A DNA stretch of 64,000 nucleotides from Deltaproteobacteria bacterium (GTDB lineage Bacteria > Myxococcota > Kuafuiibacteriia > Kuafuiibacteriales > Kuafuiibacteriaceae): assembly GCA_011526105.1 (NCBI GenBank), contig WYAZ01000184.1, positions 37,623-101,622 on the forward strand, in the 5' to 3' direction. Below, piece after piece: positions 7,736-15,799 of this stretch. The position numbers and the translations under genes are program-made. Positions within the stretch are counted from its first letter, which is position 1. Each line of letters begins with the position of its first letter. The notes beneath the pieces were generated by a model that had not been told where the DNA came from, did not search any database, and saw only the letters and a program-made list of their open reading frames with translations.

Positions 7736-10282
7736 TCAGCTGGTATGGGCGGTGAGCTGATGTCCGCCCTTGAGATCATCGTTTGACGTGAGCACCAGCA
7801 CTTGCGTCACCGCCCCAAGATACTGCAGCACCTTGGCGAACACCGCGCGCCCGGCAGGATCGAGATCGAGCGCAGGATCGTCGATGATGATCGGGACCCG
7901 TGAAGGCGCAGCCGCAATCTCGATGAGCACGAGCTGCAGCGCGAGCTCGGCCCGGAGAGCCTTCGCTTTCTCGAGCTCGCCGAGACGAAGCTCCGTCTTC
8001 TCGCCAAAGCGCACCGATGCAGCGGCGCCAGTGCCAAAGCTGGCGGTACCTCTCACGTCGAAGTTCGCGGTCTTGAGCTCCTGGGTGAACGCCCCCAGGT
8101 ACTGGCCGATACGCGCGCCGTGCCGCTCCATGAGCTCGTCCACCGAGAGCTGCAGAATGCCGAGCGCGCCTTGCACCATCTCGGAGCTGCGATCGGTGTC
8201 CGGGCCGCCACCACCGCCGCCGCCACCGTAGCCCAGACCCCCGCCGAGCCCGCCACCGAGACCACCGCCCCCAAAGCCACTGCCGCCGAACCCGCTGGCG
8301 AGCCAACCCTCGCCGACGGCTGAAGACTCGAGGCCCCCCTCGGACGAAGAACCACCACCGCCGTATCCCGAGCCGTAGCCGTCCTCGTCGTCGGCGGGCC
8401 TCGAGGCCCCCGAAGGCTTTGTGCCGGGCACGGTCGTACCGCGAACGACCGCCACCGCACTCACTGGACGACCCGGTGCCACCGGCGCACCGGCGATGGG
8501 GGTGCCGCTCACGACGCGCGGGAGGGCCGGCCTTTCCGCGGCGGCAGGCTTGGTGGAGGGCGGTAGCGCGACCGGAGGTACCGACTGGGGCGACTTCTTG
8601 GCCGGCGGGGACACCGGCGGCGGCGTGGAATCGGGGCGCAGCTTGGTTCGAGCGGCCGGGGGCTCTTCGCCTCGGTCTTTGAGCGCCTTTCTCAGCTTCG
8701 CCAGATCGGACTCGAGCTTCTCCGCCTTCAGAGAGGGCGAGATGGAATCATCGGAGCCCAAGAGACGGGCCTCGAGATAGGTCATCCGCTTCTCGACGCG
8801 GTCGAACTCTGCGATGGCGTTCACCGCCGCTGAGTCCGTCGACCTCCGCTCCAGCTCTTTTGCCCCCTCTCGGATCTCGGCCCGAAACCGACCCAAATGC
8901 TCGAGGTCGTCGAGGAGGTTCTCGAGGTCGAGGTGAACACGTTCTTTGAGGATCGCACGCGCCGCTTTCGTGTCTGATTCGAACTTCTGCTCGACGCGGG
9001 TTTCTCGGTCGAGCATCGCCGTGAGTTTGGCCGCGAGCCGAGCTGACCTCTCGCGTTCGTTGACCCATCGAAGCACGGACGCCGCAGCCACCGCGGCCCC
9101 TCCGATGTTGAGCACCAAGACAAAGCCCAAGGAGAACGCGAGGGCGAGTCCCCACGAGAGCGCGCAGAACGCGAGACCACCCACGAAGTAGAGATCCTGC
9201 GTCAGCGGTTTGACCGTGTGGTCCTCCTTGAGCTCGGCGGTCTCCTCGCGCTCCTTTTCGAAGCGGGCTAGTTCTTGATCCCTCAGCGTACGCGCCTCTC
9301 GAAAGGCCAGGACATGCGCCACCGCATCGTCGGGGAGCTCGAGGAGCTCCGGATTAAACGCGCTGAGCGCGCGCTCGAGGTCTTTCTGCTTGGTCTGCAG
9401 GTCACGCGTCTCCTTGGCTACCGACTGCAGCTCCGACTTGCGCCGGGACAGCTGATCGATCTCCTCGCGCGCGCCCTCGAGTTCCTGCATGAGTCGAAGC
9501 TCCTCCTGGGCCGCCTCGTACTTGCGCAGGAGCTCTTCGGAGGACACCTCGAAGTCCGCCTCGTTCTTCGTCTCGTTCTGCTCGAAGACGAAGGTGGAAG
9601 AGCTGATCGCGGAGACCTCCCCCGCGTCCGTCTCGAGCGCGCTCTTGATCATGAGGCCACCCTGCGGCGGACCGGGTCGATGACCAAACCCGGGATGCTT
9701 CGGGCCCTCATCGTCGCTCGCGAACATCTGCGCGCCCGCCGCGGAGAAGGGAGAGGTCGCGCCGCTCGTCGGCAAGCCCGGGGCAGAGGGACCGGACGAC
9801 GCGACCCCGCCCTCGCCTCTTTCGCGCCAAGTGGGTCTTCCGCCGCGTGATCCCATCGCTGCTGGGCTCACCATGCAGAGCTGTTCATAGTCGCCCTCGT
9901 CGGGGAGTTGCTCTTGCACCCTCAGGTACTGGGCGGTGTCCTGAGCGGTGTCCGTGAGCGGATCGAAGCTCTGGGTCTTGGGATCAAAACGGTACAGGGC
10001 GATGGCGCCGAGCCGGACATCGCGGACGAGGCGGTAGGTCAGCTTGTCCCGCGCGTGAAAGGTGATGCCGACCCGCGACTTCTTGGCCCCGGGCGCGACG
10101 AGGTGGCTCGTCGCCTCCGCTCGACCGGAGCTGGGAAAGAGCGTGTGATAGAAGAGCTCGTGGACGACGGCTCGCAGCTCCGGCTCTGGCAGCTGAGTGA
10201 CGTTGAGGCCGTTTTTGGGGCTGAGGCGATAGAGACTGGGAAGTCCGCGAACGCCTTGAATCGCGAGCTCGATGATCAGCAT
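7736..10282 (-). CDS. SMC/Rad50-like protein with coiled coil, two membrane helices and no P-loop
   Basis: The protein has 848 residues. The N-terminal lobe resembles the start of AAA_23/Rad50-type ATPases in its strands (VGITFHARDKLTYRLVRDV), but the place of the Walker A loop reads SPKNGLNVTQLPEPELRAVV, with no GxxGxGKS. Coiled coil follows (about 225-345), then two adjacent hydrophobic segments (about 360-405), further coiled coil, and a Pro/Ala then Gly-rich linker (about 570-700). The C-terminal lobe keeps a signature-like ELEKAKALRAELALQLVL, a good Walker B (VPIIIDDPALDLD) and a strand ending TSND where His is usual. It therefore looks like an ABC/SMC fold that has lost ATP hydrolysis. 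No homologue with a known job comes to mind. It lies just after rplS on the same strand. Confidence 0.65.
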   Translation of the reverse strand: MLIIELAIQGVRGLPSLYRLSPKNGLNVTQLPEPELRAVVHELFYHTLFPSSGRAEATSHLVAPGAKKSRVGITFHARDKLTYRLVRDVRLGAIALYRFDPKTQSFDPLTDTAQDTAQYLRVQEQLPDEGDYEQLCMVSPAAMGSRGGRPTWRERGEGGVASSGPSAPGLPTSGATSPFSAAGAQMFASDDEGPKHPGFGHRPGPPQGGLMIKSALETDAGEVSAISSSTFVFEQNETKNEADFEVSSEELLRKYEAAQEELRLMQELEGAREEIDQLSRRKSELQSVAKETRDLQTKQKDLERALSAFNPELLELPDDAVAHVLAFREARTLRDQELARFEKEREETAELKEDHTVKPLTQDLYFVGGLAFCALSWGLALAFSLGFVLVLNIGGAAVAAASVLRWVNERERSARLAAKLTAMLDRETRVEQKFESDTKAARAILKERVHLDLENLLDDLEHLGRFRAEIREGAKELERRSTDSAAVNAIAEFDRVEKRMTYLEARLLGSDDSISPSLKAEKLESDLAKLRKALKDRGEEPPAARTKLRPDSTPPPVSPPAKKSPQSVPPVALPPSTKPAAAERPALPRVVSGTPIAGAPVAPGRPVSAVAVVRGTTVPGTKPSGASRPADDEDGYGSGYGGGGSSSEGGLESSAVGEGWLASGFGGSGFGGGGLGGGLGGGLGYGGGGGGGGPDTDRSSEMVQGALGILQLSVDELMERHGARIGQYLGAFTQELKTANFDVRGTASFGTGAAASVRFGEKTELRLGELEKAKALRAELALQLVLIEIAAAPSRVPIIIDDPALDLDPAGRAVFAKVLQYLGAVTQVLVLTSNDDLKGGHQLTAHTS

Positions 10283-10341
10283 CGCCTGGGCGAAGCTACC
10301 ACCCTACGAGGCTGGCCGCACACTCGGCGCGGCCCCGAGGA

Positions 10342-10734
10342 TCATTCGGAGGCTTCGCCTTCGCGCTTGGTCTGGGTGCGAGCCTTGATGCGGGCAGCTT
10401 TGCCGTGCAGTGAGCGGAGGTAGTAGAGGCGCGCTCGACGCACGACACCCTTCGCCTTGAGCTCGATCTTCTCGACTGTGGGCGCGTGCACCGGGAAGAT
10501 GCGCTCCACACCGACGCCGTGAGAGACCTTGCGAACGGTCAGCGAAGAACTGATGCCACCCTTCTTGAAGCGGATGACGATGCCTTCGAAGACCTGGATG
10601 CGCTCCTTGTCGCCTTCCTTGATTCGGGTGTGGACGCGGACGGTATCACCGACCTCCACGGGCTTGATCTCGGCCTCGACTTGAGTCTCGGGCTTCAGGT
10701 AGGTCTTTTCGACTTGCTCTCGAACGCTGGTCAT
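10342..10734 (-). CDS. rplS: 50S ribosomal protein L19
   Basis: L19 sits at the 30S-50S interface. The protein reads [14 protein letters not shown] and then the family core [44 protein letters not shown] and [19 protein letters not shown]. It is 130 residues, a little longer than E. coli L19. The ATG at 10734 is chosen over an upstream in-frame codon because homologues start a few residues before the REQVEK motif. It is the last gene of the rpsP-khpA-rimM-trmD-rplS operon, 81 nt after trmD. Confidence 0.97.
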   Translation of the reverse strand: MTSVREQVEKTYLKPETQVEAEIKPVEVGDTVRVHTRIKEGDKERIQVFEGIVIRFKKGGISSSLTVRKVSHGVGVERIFPVHAPTVEKIELKAKGVVRRARLYYLRSLHGKAARIKARTQTKREGEASE

Positions 10735-10815
10735 CACGTAGCCTTTCGGCGGAAGCACTCCGCGGAAGGGCCCATCTGCTGAAGATCAGGGCCTCTGGTC
10801 AAGCCCAAAACGGGC

Positions 10816-12090
10816 TCAGCCCTCTCCGAGCAGCCGATCTAGCCGGACCGCGAGCCCCGCGACCCCGGTGTTCCCCGAATCGAGCTGCTCCGCTCGGCCA
10901 GAGAGGAGCCTGACCCCAGGGTCCCCCTTTGGCTCGACGCCCGGACCCCAGGCGAGCACGTACCGGGCTTCGGCGGAGGCGCCCAGCAACTCCGCGCGGA
11001 GCGCCCTTGGGCCCATGGTCGGGCCCGAGTCCCCCGAAGCCAGGATCCATCGCGCCCCGTCGAGGGCCGCGTGGAGATCCTCGGGCCGCGCATGAACCCG
11101 GGAGGCCTGCGCGATCTCGGAGCGCCGATCGGTGCGACGCTCGTGGATGGCGTGCTCGAGCTTCACCGCCGCCTTGGCGCGACGGGGAAGCGGCCGAGGA
11201 AGAGCCGCCTCTGAGAAGCGCTCGATCTCGGCCTCTGCCTCGGCCCGGATCTCCGAGTGGGCGACGACAAAGTGCGCGGCTTGCAGTTCGTAAACTGCGG
11301 CGAGCTCGAGGAGCGCTCGGACCTCAGCCGCCTCCTCTATCGAGCTCGCGAGATGGAGCTCGGCTCCCGGCCTGGGCGTCGAGAGCAGGGACCGGCGCGC
11401 CTCCAAGTCGAGATCGAGCTCAGCCAGAAGATCGGGACGCCGCATCTTGGTGCGCCGAAGGGACTCGTTGTTGCGCCAGGCCTCGATCTTCGCGTGATCC
11501 CCGCCGAGCAAGACCTCCGGCACGGAGGCCCCACGGAACTCGGGCGGCCGGGTGTAGTGCGGATGTTCGAGCAGCCCGCCGGAGAAGCTGTCCGCCGAGG
11601 CGGAGCTCGCGTTGCCGAGCGTGCCCGGCTGAAGCCGCACCACCGCATCGATGATCGACATCGCCGCCAGCTCGCCTCCCGTGAGCACGAAGTCGCCCAC
11701 CGAGACCTCCTCGTCGACCAGCTCGCGGACACGCTCATCGAAGCCCTCGTAGCGACCGCACACGAGCACGAGCCCAGGCTCGACCGCCAGTCGTCTCGCC
11801 ATGTTTTGATCGAAGACCCGGCCCTGCGGACACAAGAGCAACACCCTGGCCCCGGGCGCCCGGGTGCGTGCCTCCTCGATGGCCAGCGCGAGCACGTCGG
11901 GCTTCATGACCATCCCGGCGCCGCCGCCGTAGGGGGAGTCGTCGACCGATCGATGTTTGTCCTCTGCGTAGGCCCGAGGGTCGACGAAGCCCACAGTCGC
12001 CCGCTCAACCTTCAGCGCTTTGCCGAGCAAGCCGGCGGACAGGGGGCTCTCGAAGAGCTCGGGAAAGAGCGTGACGACCTCGATGCGCAC
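10816..12090 (-). CDS. trmD: tRNA (guanine37-N1)-methyltransferase fused to a second RNA-methyltransferase-like domain
   Basis: Residues 1-240 are TrmD, the trefoil-knot enzyme that methylates G37 of tRNA from SAM. Visible motifs are [37 protein letters not shown] and the catalytic-loop region [16 protein letters not shown] typical TrmD stops near residue 240-250; this one runs to 424. The extra ~180 residues ([20 protein letters not shown]..., [20 protein letters not shown] segment, [37 protein letters not shown]) resemble Methyltrn_RNA_4 (PF09936). In related deltaproteobacterial operons that domain is often a separate gene between trmD and rplS. The fusion is continuous with no frameshift. 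The start overlaps nothing and lies 7 nt after rimM. Confidence 0.93.
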   Translation of the reverse strand: MRIEVVTLFPELFESPLSAGLLGKALKVERATVGFVDPRAYAEDKHRSVDDSPYGGGAGMVMKPDVLALAIEEARTRAPGARVLLLCPQGRVFDQNMARRLAVEPGLVLVCGRYEGFDERVRELVDEEVSVGDFVLTGGELAAMSIIDAVVRLQPGTLGNASSASADSFSGGLLEHPHYTRPPEFRGASVPEVLLGGDHAKIEAWRNNESLRRTKMRRPDLLAELDLDLEARRSLLSTPRPGAELHLASSIEEAAEVRALLELAAVYELQAAHFVVAHSEIRAEAEAEIERFSEAALPRPLPRRAKAAVKLEHAIHERRTDRRSEIAQASRVHARPEDLHAALDGARWILASGDSGPTMGPRALRAELLGASAEARYVLAWGPGVEPKGDPGVRLLSGRAEQLDSGNTGVAGLAVRLDRLLGEG

Positions 12091-12097
12091 GAAGGAC

Positions 12098-12607
12098 CTA
12101 TGACTCGAGGTCGCCGAGCAGCCCCGGGATCGGTCGAAGCCGCAGCACCGGAGGCGCGCCCGCCTTCACGTCCACGAAGAAGTTGTCGACGTAGGGCACC
12201 AGATGGGTCGCCTCGTCGACGAGGATCTCGAGCACCACCTGTGCCCCGTTGTCATAGAAGTCATGGACCACGCCCAAAGGCGCGCCGGAGTCCGCATGCA
12301 GCACTTGGCCACCCACGAGCGCCTCCGCCGGCAACCGCTGGGTGAACCAGTCGGCGTCCACGAACAGCGTGCGGCCATGGATGGCCTCGGCGGCCTCCCG
12401 GGTCTCGATCCCCTCGATGTGCAGGACCACCGAAGGGCCCTGCAGCTCGCGTACGACCACACGGCGGACCTCGTCCGGCTCGGACTCGAGGCGGATGCGA
12501 CCGGGCTCCAAGTAGAGGGGTTCGTTTCGGACCAAGCGCGCACGCACGTCGCCCTTGAGCCCGCGGGGCTGACCGACGCGGCCGATCTCCCAGCGCGCGT
12601 TCACCAC
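12098..12607 (-). CDS. rimM: 16S rRNA processing protein RimM
   Basis: RimM binds S19 and assists maturation of the 30S head. The protein has 169 residues and begins [20 protein letters not shown], the standard RimM N-terminal signature. The PRC-barrel half shows [21 protein letters not shown] and [23 protein letters not shown]. It sits between khpA (10 nt gap) and trmD (7 nt gap) in the conserved operon. Confidence 0.95.
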   Translation of the reverse strand: MVNARWEIGRVGQPRGLKGDVRARLVRNEPLYLEPGRIRLESEPDEVRRVVVRELQGPSVVLHIEGIETREAAEAIHGRTLFVDADWFTQRLPAEALVGGQVLHADSGAPLGVVHDFYDNGAQVVLEILVDEATHLVPYVDNFFVDVKAGAPPVLRLRPIPGLLGDLES

Positions 12608-12617
12608 TTGGGGGATC

Positions 12618-12848
12618 CTACTCGATGATCTCGAGCGTGGAGCGCTTCTGGGTCTTCATCGCGGCCGCCGACAAGATGGTGCGCATCGCCTTGGCGGTCC
12701 GACCCTTCTTACCGATGACCTTGCCGAGGTCTTCTTTGGAGACCTTCAGCTTGATGATGGAGGCTTCGGCGTCACCGAACTCGGTCACTTCGACGGAGTC
12801 CGGCACGTCCACCAGTGCCTTGGCGATGTACTCGATGAGTTCGCGCAT
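12618..12848 (-). CDS. khpA: KH-domain RNA-binding protein KhpA
   Basis: This 76-residue protein consists almost wholly of one KH domain with the GxxG loop in DLGKVIGKKGRTAKAMRTIL. It matches the YlqC/KhpA family, which binds RNA broadly, acts with KhpB in some bacteria and is encoded between rpsP and rimM in many genomes. The position and length here are exactly those expected. It starts 14 nt after rpsP. Confidence 0.95.
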   Translation of the reverse strand: MRELIEYIAKALVDVPDSVEVTEFGDAEASIIKLKVSKEDLGKVIGKKGRTAKAMRTILSAAAMKTQKRSTLEIIE

Positions 12849-12862
12849 TCGGCGGAAGCTCC

Positions 12863-13114
12863 TCAGGCGCTGACGGCCGGAGCGGCTTTCTTGCTCTTTT
12901 GAATGAGCTGCTTTGCAGTGTCCGAAGACGCCGCGCCCACCGACAACCAGTAGTCGATGCGCTCGTGCTTCAAGACCATGATATCGCGCGCCGGGATGAA
13001 GTAGCCGAGCTGCTCGATGAAACGACCGTCTCGCTTGTTACGCGAGTCGGTAGCGACCAGATGATATACCGGACGCTTCTTGCTTCCGCGCCGCGCCAGC
13101 CTGAGGGTGACCAT
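12863..13114 (-). CDS. rpsP: 30S ribosomal protein S16
   Basis: The first gene of the operon encodes 83 residues: MVTLRLARRGSKKRPVYHLV, RNKRDGRFIEQLGYF, then HERIDYWLSVGAASSDTAKQLI. All are S16 hallmarks. An in-frame codon at 13132 lies upstream, but homologues begin at the M-V-x-L-R-L-x-R motif, so ATG 13114 is used. S16 stabilises the 30S body. Confidence 0.97.
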   Translation of the reverse strand: MVTLRLARRGSKKRPVYHLVATDSRNKRDGRFIEQLGYFIPARDIMVLKHERIDYWLSVGAASSDTAKQLIQKSKKAAPAVSA

Positions 13115-13159
13115 GCCCAAAACCTCCAACATCGCCGCCGAGAAGGCAGCGGAATGGCG

Positions 13160-13188
13160 TGATTCCTGGATCCTCGTAGCCCTGTCAA
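13160..13188 (-). promoter_or_regulatory. possible promoter of the rpsP operon
   Basis: On the minus strand a perfect TTGACA (13183-13188) lies about 70 nt upstream of the rpsP start. At 17-nt spacing the -10 position reads GAATCA, a weak match, so the assignment depends mainly on the -35 box and the location. Confidence 0.3.
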
Positions 13189-13299
13189 GCCTAACCGCCC
13201 GCCGGAGGGCAAACCCAGGGTGTTCTAGGGGCTGTGGGGCCCGTAGCGTGGGTCGGTGCTCTTGACCCGGGCGAAGTCCGAGAGAAGAACTGCCAGCGC

Positions 13300-14349
13300 G
13301 TGACCCAGACGCTTGCGGAACGTCTCGGCATCTCCGAAGCCGCAGCAGAGCTCGCTCGGAGCTCCGAGATCATCGACCTCCATCTGGATACCTTCATCGC
13401 GCGCCGTATCTTTGGCTACGACTTCGGGCGCAGCCACGGGCGCTTCCCGCTCTTTGGCCAGATGATGCGCCACGTGGATCTGCCCCGCGCACAAGAGGCC
13501 GGTCTCACCGGCGCGATGTGGTCCATCACGACCAATCCGTTTCGCTCGCCCCCATCGAGGTTGAAGGTTCTCGCGAAGAACATCGACCTCCTCGAGGCCA
13601 TGCTCACCGCGCAGCCGGAGGTCGAGGTGGTGCGCACCCACGCACAGTACCGCGCGGCGCGCGCGCGCGGGAAGCACGCGGCGATGCTCAGCCTTCAGGG
13701 AGGCAACGCGCTCGAGGGCGCACCGAATGGGCCGTTGTCGCTTCCGGACGATCGGATCGTGCGCATCACCGTGATGCATCTGACCAACTCGGTCTACGGC
13801 GCCACCTCGAGTCCCTTCCCACTGTCCACCGGCAAACAGACCCAGCTCACCGAGCGCGGTCGTCAGTTCGTCTCCGAGCTGAACCAAGCGCGGATCTTCG
13901 TCGACCTCGCGCATATTCATCCACGGGCGTTTTGGGACGCGGTCGAGGTCCACGACAAGTCGCAGCCGCTCATCGACACCCACACCGGCGTGAGCGCGGT
14001 GACGCCGAGCTGGCGCAACCTCGACGACGATCAGCTCGAGGCCATCGCCAACACCGGCGGCGTGGTGGGCATCATCTTTCACCGCGAGTTCCTGAAGCGC
14101 CCGGGCTTCCCCATGCACGGGCTTCGCATCATCGACCACCTCAAACACGTGCTGAAGGTGGTGGGCGAGAAACACGTTGCGATCGGGAGTGACTTCGACG
14201 GCATGATCTTTCCACCGAGCGATGTGTCCTCGGTGCTGCACTACCCGCGGCTCGTGCAGTACATGCTCAACGAGGGGCTCTCCGAGCGGACGATCCAGTG
14301 CATCCTGGGAGAGAGCTTCCTCGCCGCCTTCGAGAGATTGCGTCCGTGA
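13300..14349 (+). CDS. M19 membrane-dipeptidase homologue
   Basis: The 349-residue protein has the layout of renal-dipeptidase (peptidase M19) enzymes, TIM barrels that cleave dipeptides using two zinc ions. Ligand motifs visible are IIDLHLDTF (His and Asp), VDLAHIHP, LIDTHTGVSAV and GSDFDGM, and SWRNLDDDQL covers the usual substrate Arg. In place of the bridging glutamate (usually EG or EGG) the sequence is SLQGGNALEG, with Gln, so activity may differ from the family. An in-frame GTG at 13234 would add 22 unconvincing residues; I prefer GTG 13300. No signal peptide is evident. It is divergent from rpsP. Confidence 0.85.
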   Translation: MTQTLAERLGISEAAAELARSSEIIDLHLDTFIARRIFGYDFGRSHGRFPLFGQMMRHVDLPRAQEAGLTGAMWSITTNPFRSPPSRLKVLAKNIDLLEAMLTAQPEVEVVRTHAQYRAARARGKHAAMLSLQGGNALEGAPNGPLSLPDDRIVRITVMHLTNSVYGATSSPFPLSTGKQTQLTERGRQFVSELNQARIFVDLAHIHPRAFWDAVEVHDKSQPLIDTHTGVSAVTPSWRNLDDDQLEAIANTGGVVGIIFHREFLKRPGFPMHGLRIIDHLKHVLKVVGEKHVAIGSDFDGMIFPPSDVSSVLHYPRLVQYMLNEGLSERTIQCILGESFLAAFERLRP

Positions 14350-14377
14350 GCTGGGTCCCTCGTGTGTGCTCGCGCCT

Positions 14378-15664
14378 TCAGTGCGCGGGCCGCGCCTTCA
14401 GGGCGGCCCGAATCGCTTGCACGGTGGGCTCGAGCTCCGGATGTTGCTCGAGAAGCTGCTTCGCCTTCGGACCGTCGGCATCACTCGAAAGCCAGCTGAC
14501 TTCACCCACGGACCAGCGCTCCGTGTGAGCGCCCTCTTCCTTCCGCAGCGCGGGCGCGAGTGTGTACTCCGAGGGGCGGCCGTGCTCGTCACGCGTCGCG
14601 ATTCCCAACTCGAACCACTTCTCCGAACGCTGAGGCGGAACCAGGTAGGCCTCGGCGTCATGCCAGTTCGAGAAGCCGAGGAAGGCCCGCGAGACCCGCG
14701 TGGGCGCAACGTGGCTGGGGATATAGAACTCCGGGCTCTCGTGCCCTTTGGGGACTCGTTGCTCGAGCTCGAGCACGATCAGAGGCTGCGTCGATGGAAC
14801 GGTGCGCTTGGCGATGATGCCCAAGAAGCCCGAGAAGGCATAACCGAACGCGGTGGGCGTGATCTGCGCGGAGTCGAGCGGGCTGTGCACGTAGCTGGCC
14901 ATGGCCGTGGCCTTCTTGTTGTGCACGCCGATCTGTGTCGCGCGAGACTCCCCCTGCATGTACTCCGTGTAGCCCTTGTCGCCGATCTGGCGAATCACGT
15001 GGGCCGCGACGCGATCGGCCGTCTTCTCCACCGCCTCGTGAAGCTCCGAACCCTTGGCCAGCTCGGCGGAGAGCGTCTCGGTGAACGTGTGAGAACCGAT
15101 GACGCAGCGCCAATCTCCACAAAGGTATCGAACCAGCTCGGGTCCACCGTAGTCGCGGAGCGTGAAGCCTCGGTAGACCTTCTGGAGCTTCGCATCCGCG
15201 CCCAGCGTGCTCTCGATGGCCGCGTAGTGCCGGTCGAGGAACTGAGGGGTGGCCCCGATGTGTTTCGCGTCGTAGCGCTTGGTACTGCGGATCGGATCGG
15301 GCGCATCGGCCTTCTGGGGTGGCACCTTTCGCTTCCGAATGGGACCCGTGCCCCCTTGCTTCATGAGCTCCAATACGTCCGTGAGCGGCAGGGTGTCCGG
15401 ACGCGCCTTCTCGTTGGCATCGAGCAGGGCGTAGTAGCCGCCGACGATGGAAGTATGGATGCCCACCGCCTTCTCCACCTCCTTCAACGTCAGCCAGCCG
15501 TCGTCATCGCCGCGGCACACGAGCGTAGTGGAACTGGAACGGTCCGCCTCGGCGAGGCGTTCTAGATCCCTGTTTCCGGATGCACGAAGGTCCTCGGCGG
15601 AGAGCTCGATCTGGCCATTCGCGTCAAAACGAACGCGGATGCTTGCAACAGAGCCGCGGCTCAC
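14378..15664 (-). CDS. hypothetical protein
   Basis: This protein of about 428 residues belongs to no family I recognise with confidence. The N-terminal ~110 residues include CRGDDDGWLTLKEVEKAVG, which resembles a single EF-hand-like loop and helix. A middle region has KVYRGFTLRDYGG, and later SPEFYIPSHVAPTRVSRAFL. Those two segments resemble the first strand and the last catalytic strand of ADP-ribosyltransferase-fold proteins, but the intervening S-T-S type motif is unclear, so this is only a suggestion. There is no signal peptide. The GTG at 15664 is used; a GTG at 15688 would also fit. The gene converges with the dipeptidase gene. Confidence 0.65.
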   Translation of the reverse strand: MSRGSVASIRVRFDANGQIELSAEDLRASGNRDLERLAEADRSSSTTLVCRGDDDGWLTLKEVEKAVGIHTSIVGGYYALLDANEKARPDTLPLTDVLELMKQGGTGPIRKRKVPPQKADAPDPIRSTKRYDAKHIGATPQFLDRHYAAIESTLGADAKLQKVYRGFTLRDYGGPELVRYLCGDWRCVIGSHTFTETLSAELAKGSELHEAVEKTADRVAAHVIRQIGDKGYTEYMQGESRATQIGVHNKKATAMASYVHSPLDSAQITPTAFGYAFSGFLGIIAKRTVPSTQPLIVLELEQRVPKGHESPEFYIPSHVAPTRVSRAFLGFSNWHDAEAYLVPPQRSEKWFELGIATRDEHGRPSEYTLAPALRKEEGAHTERWSVGEVSWLSSDADGPKAKQLLEQHPELEPTVQAIRAALKARPAH

Positions 15665-15799
15665 GCGTCCGAGCGTAGCAGAATGCACGACCCAAAGGTG
15701 TCCCTATTGAGGGCTCGCCCGCGTGATGGCGGGCACCGGTGCACCAGGCGGACCGGCAAAGCGCTTGCGTCCATCCTGGCGTCTCCCCAGGATGGGCGC

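Noticed and set aside
8205..8300. Gly-rich repeat in DNA as a possible satellite
   Set aside because: It is the coding sequence of a Gly-rich linker in the SMC-like protein, not a separate repeat element.
10802..10816. Hairpin AGCCC/GGGCT just after trmD as a terminator
   Set aside because: The stem is only 5 bp and is not followed by a T-run; rplS is normally cotranscribed with trmD.
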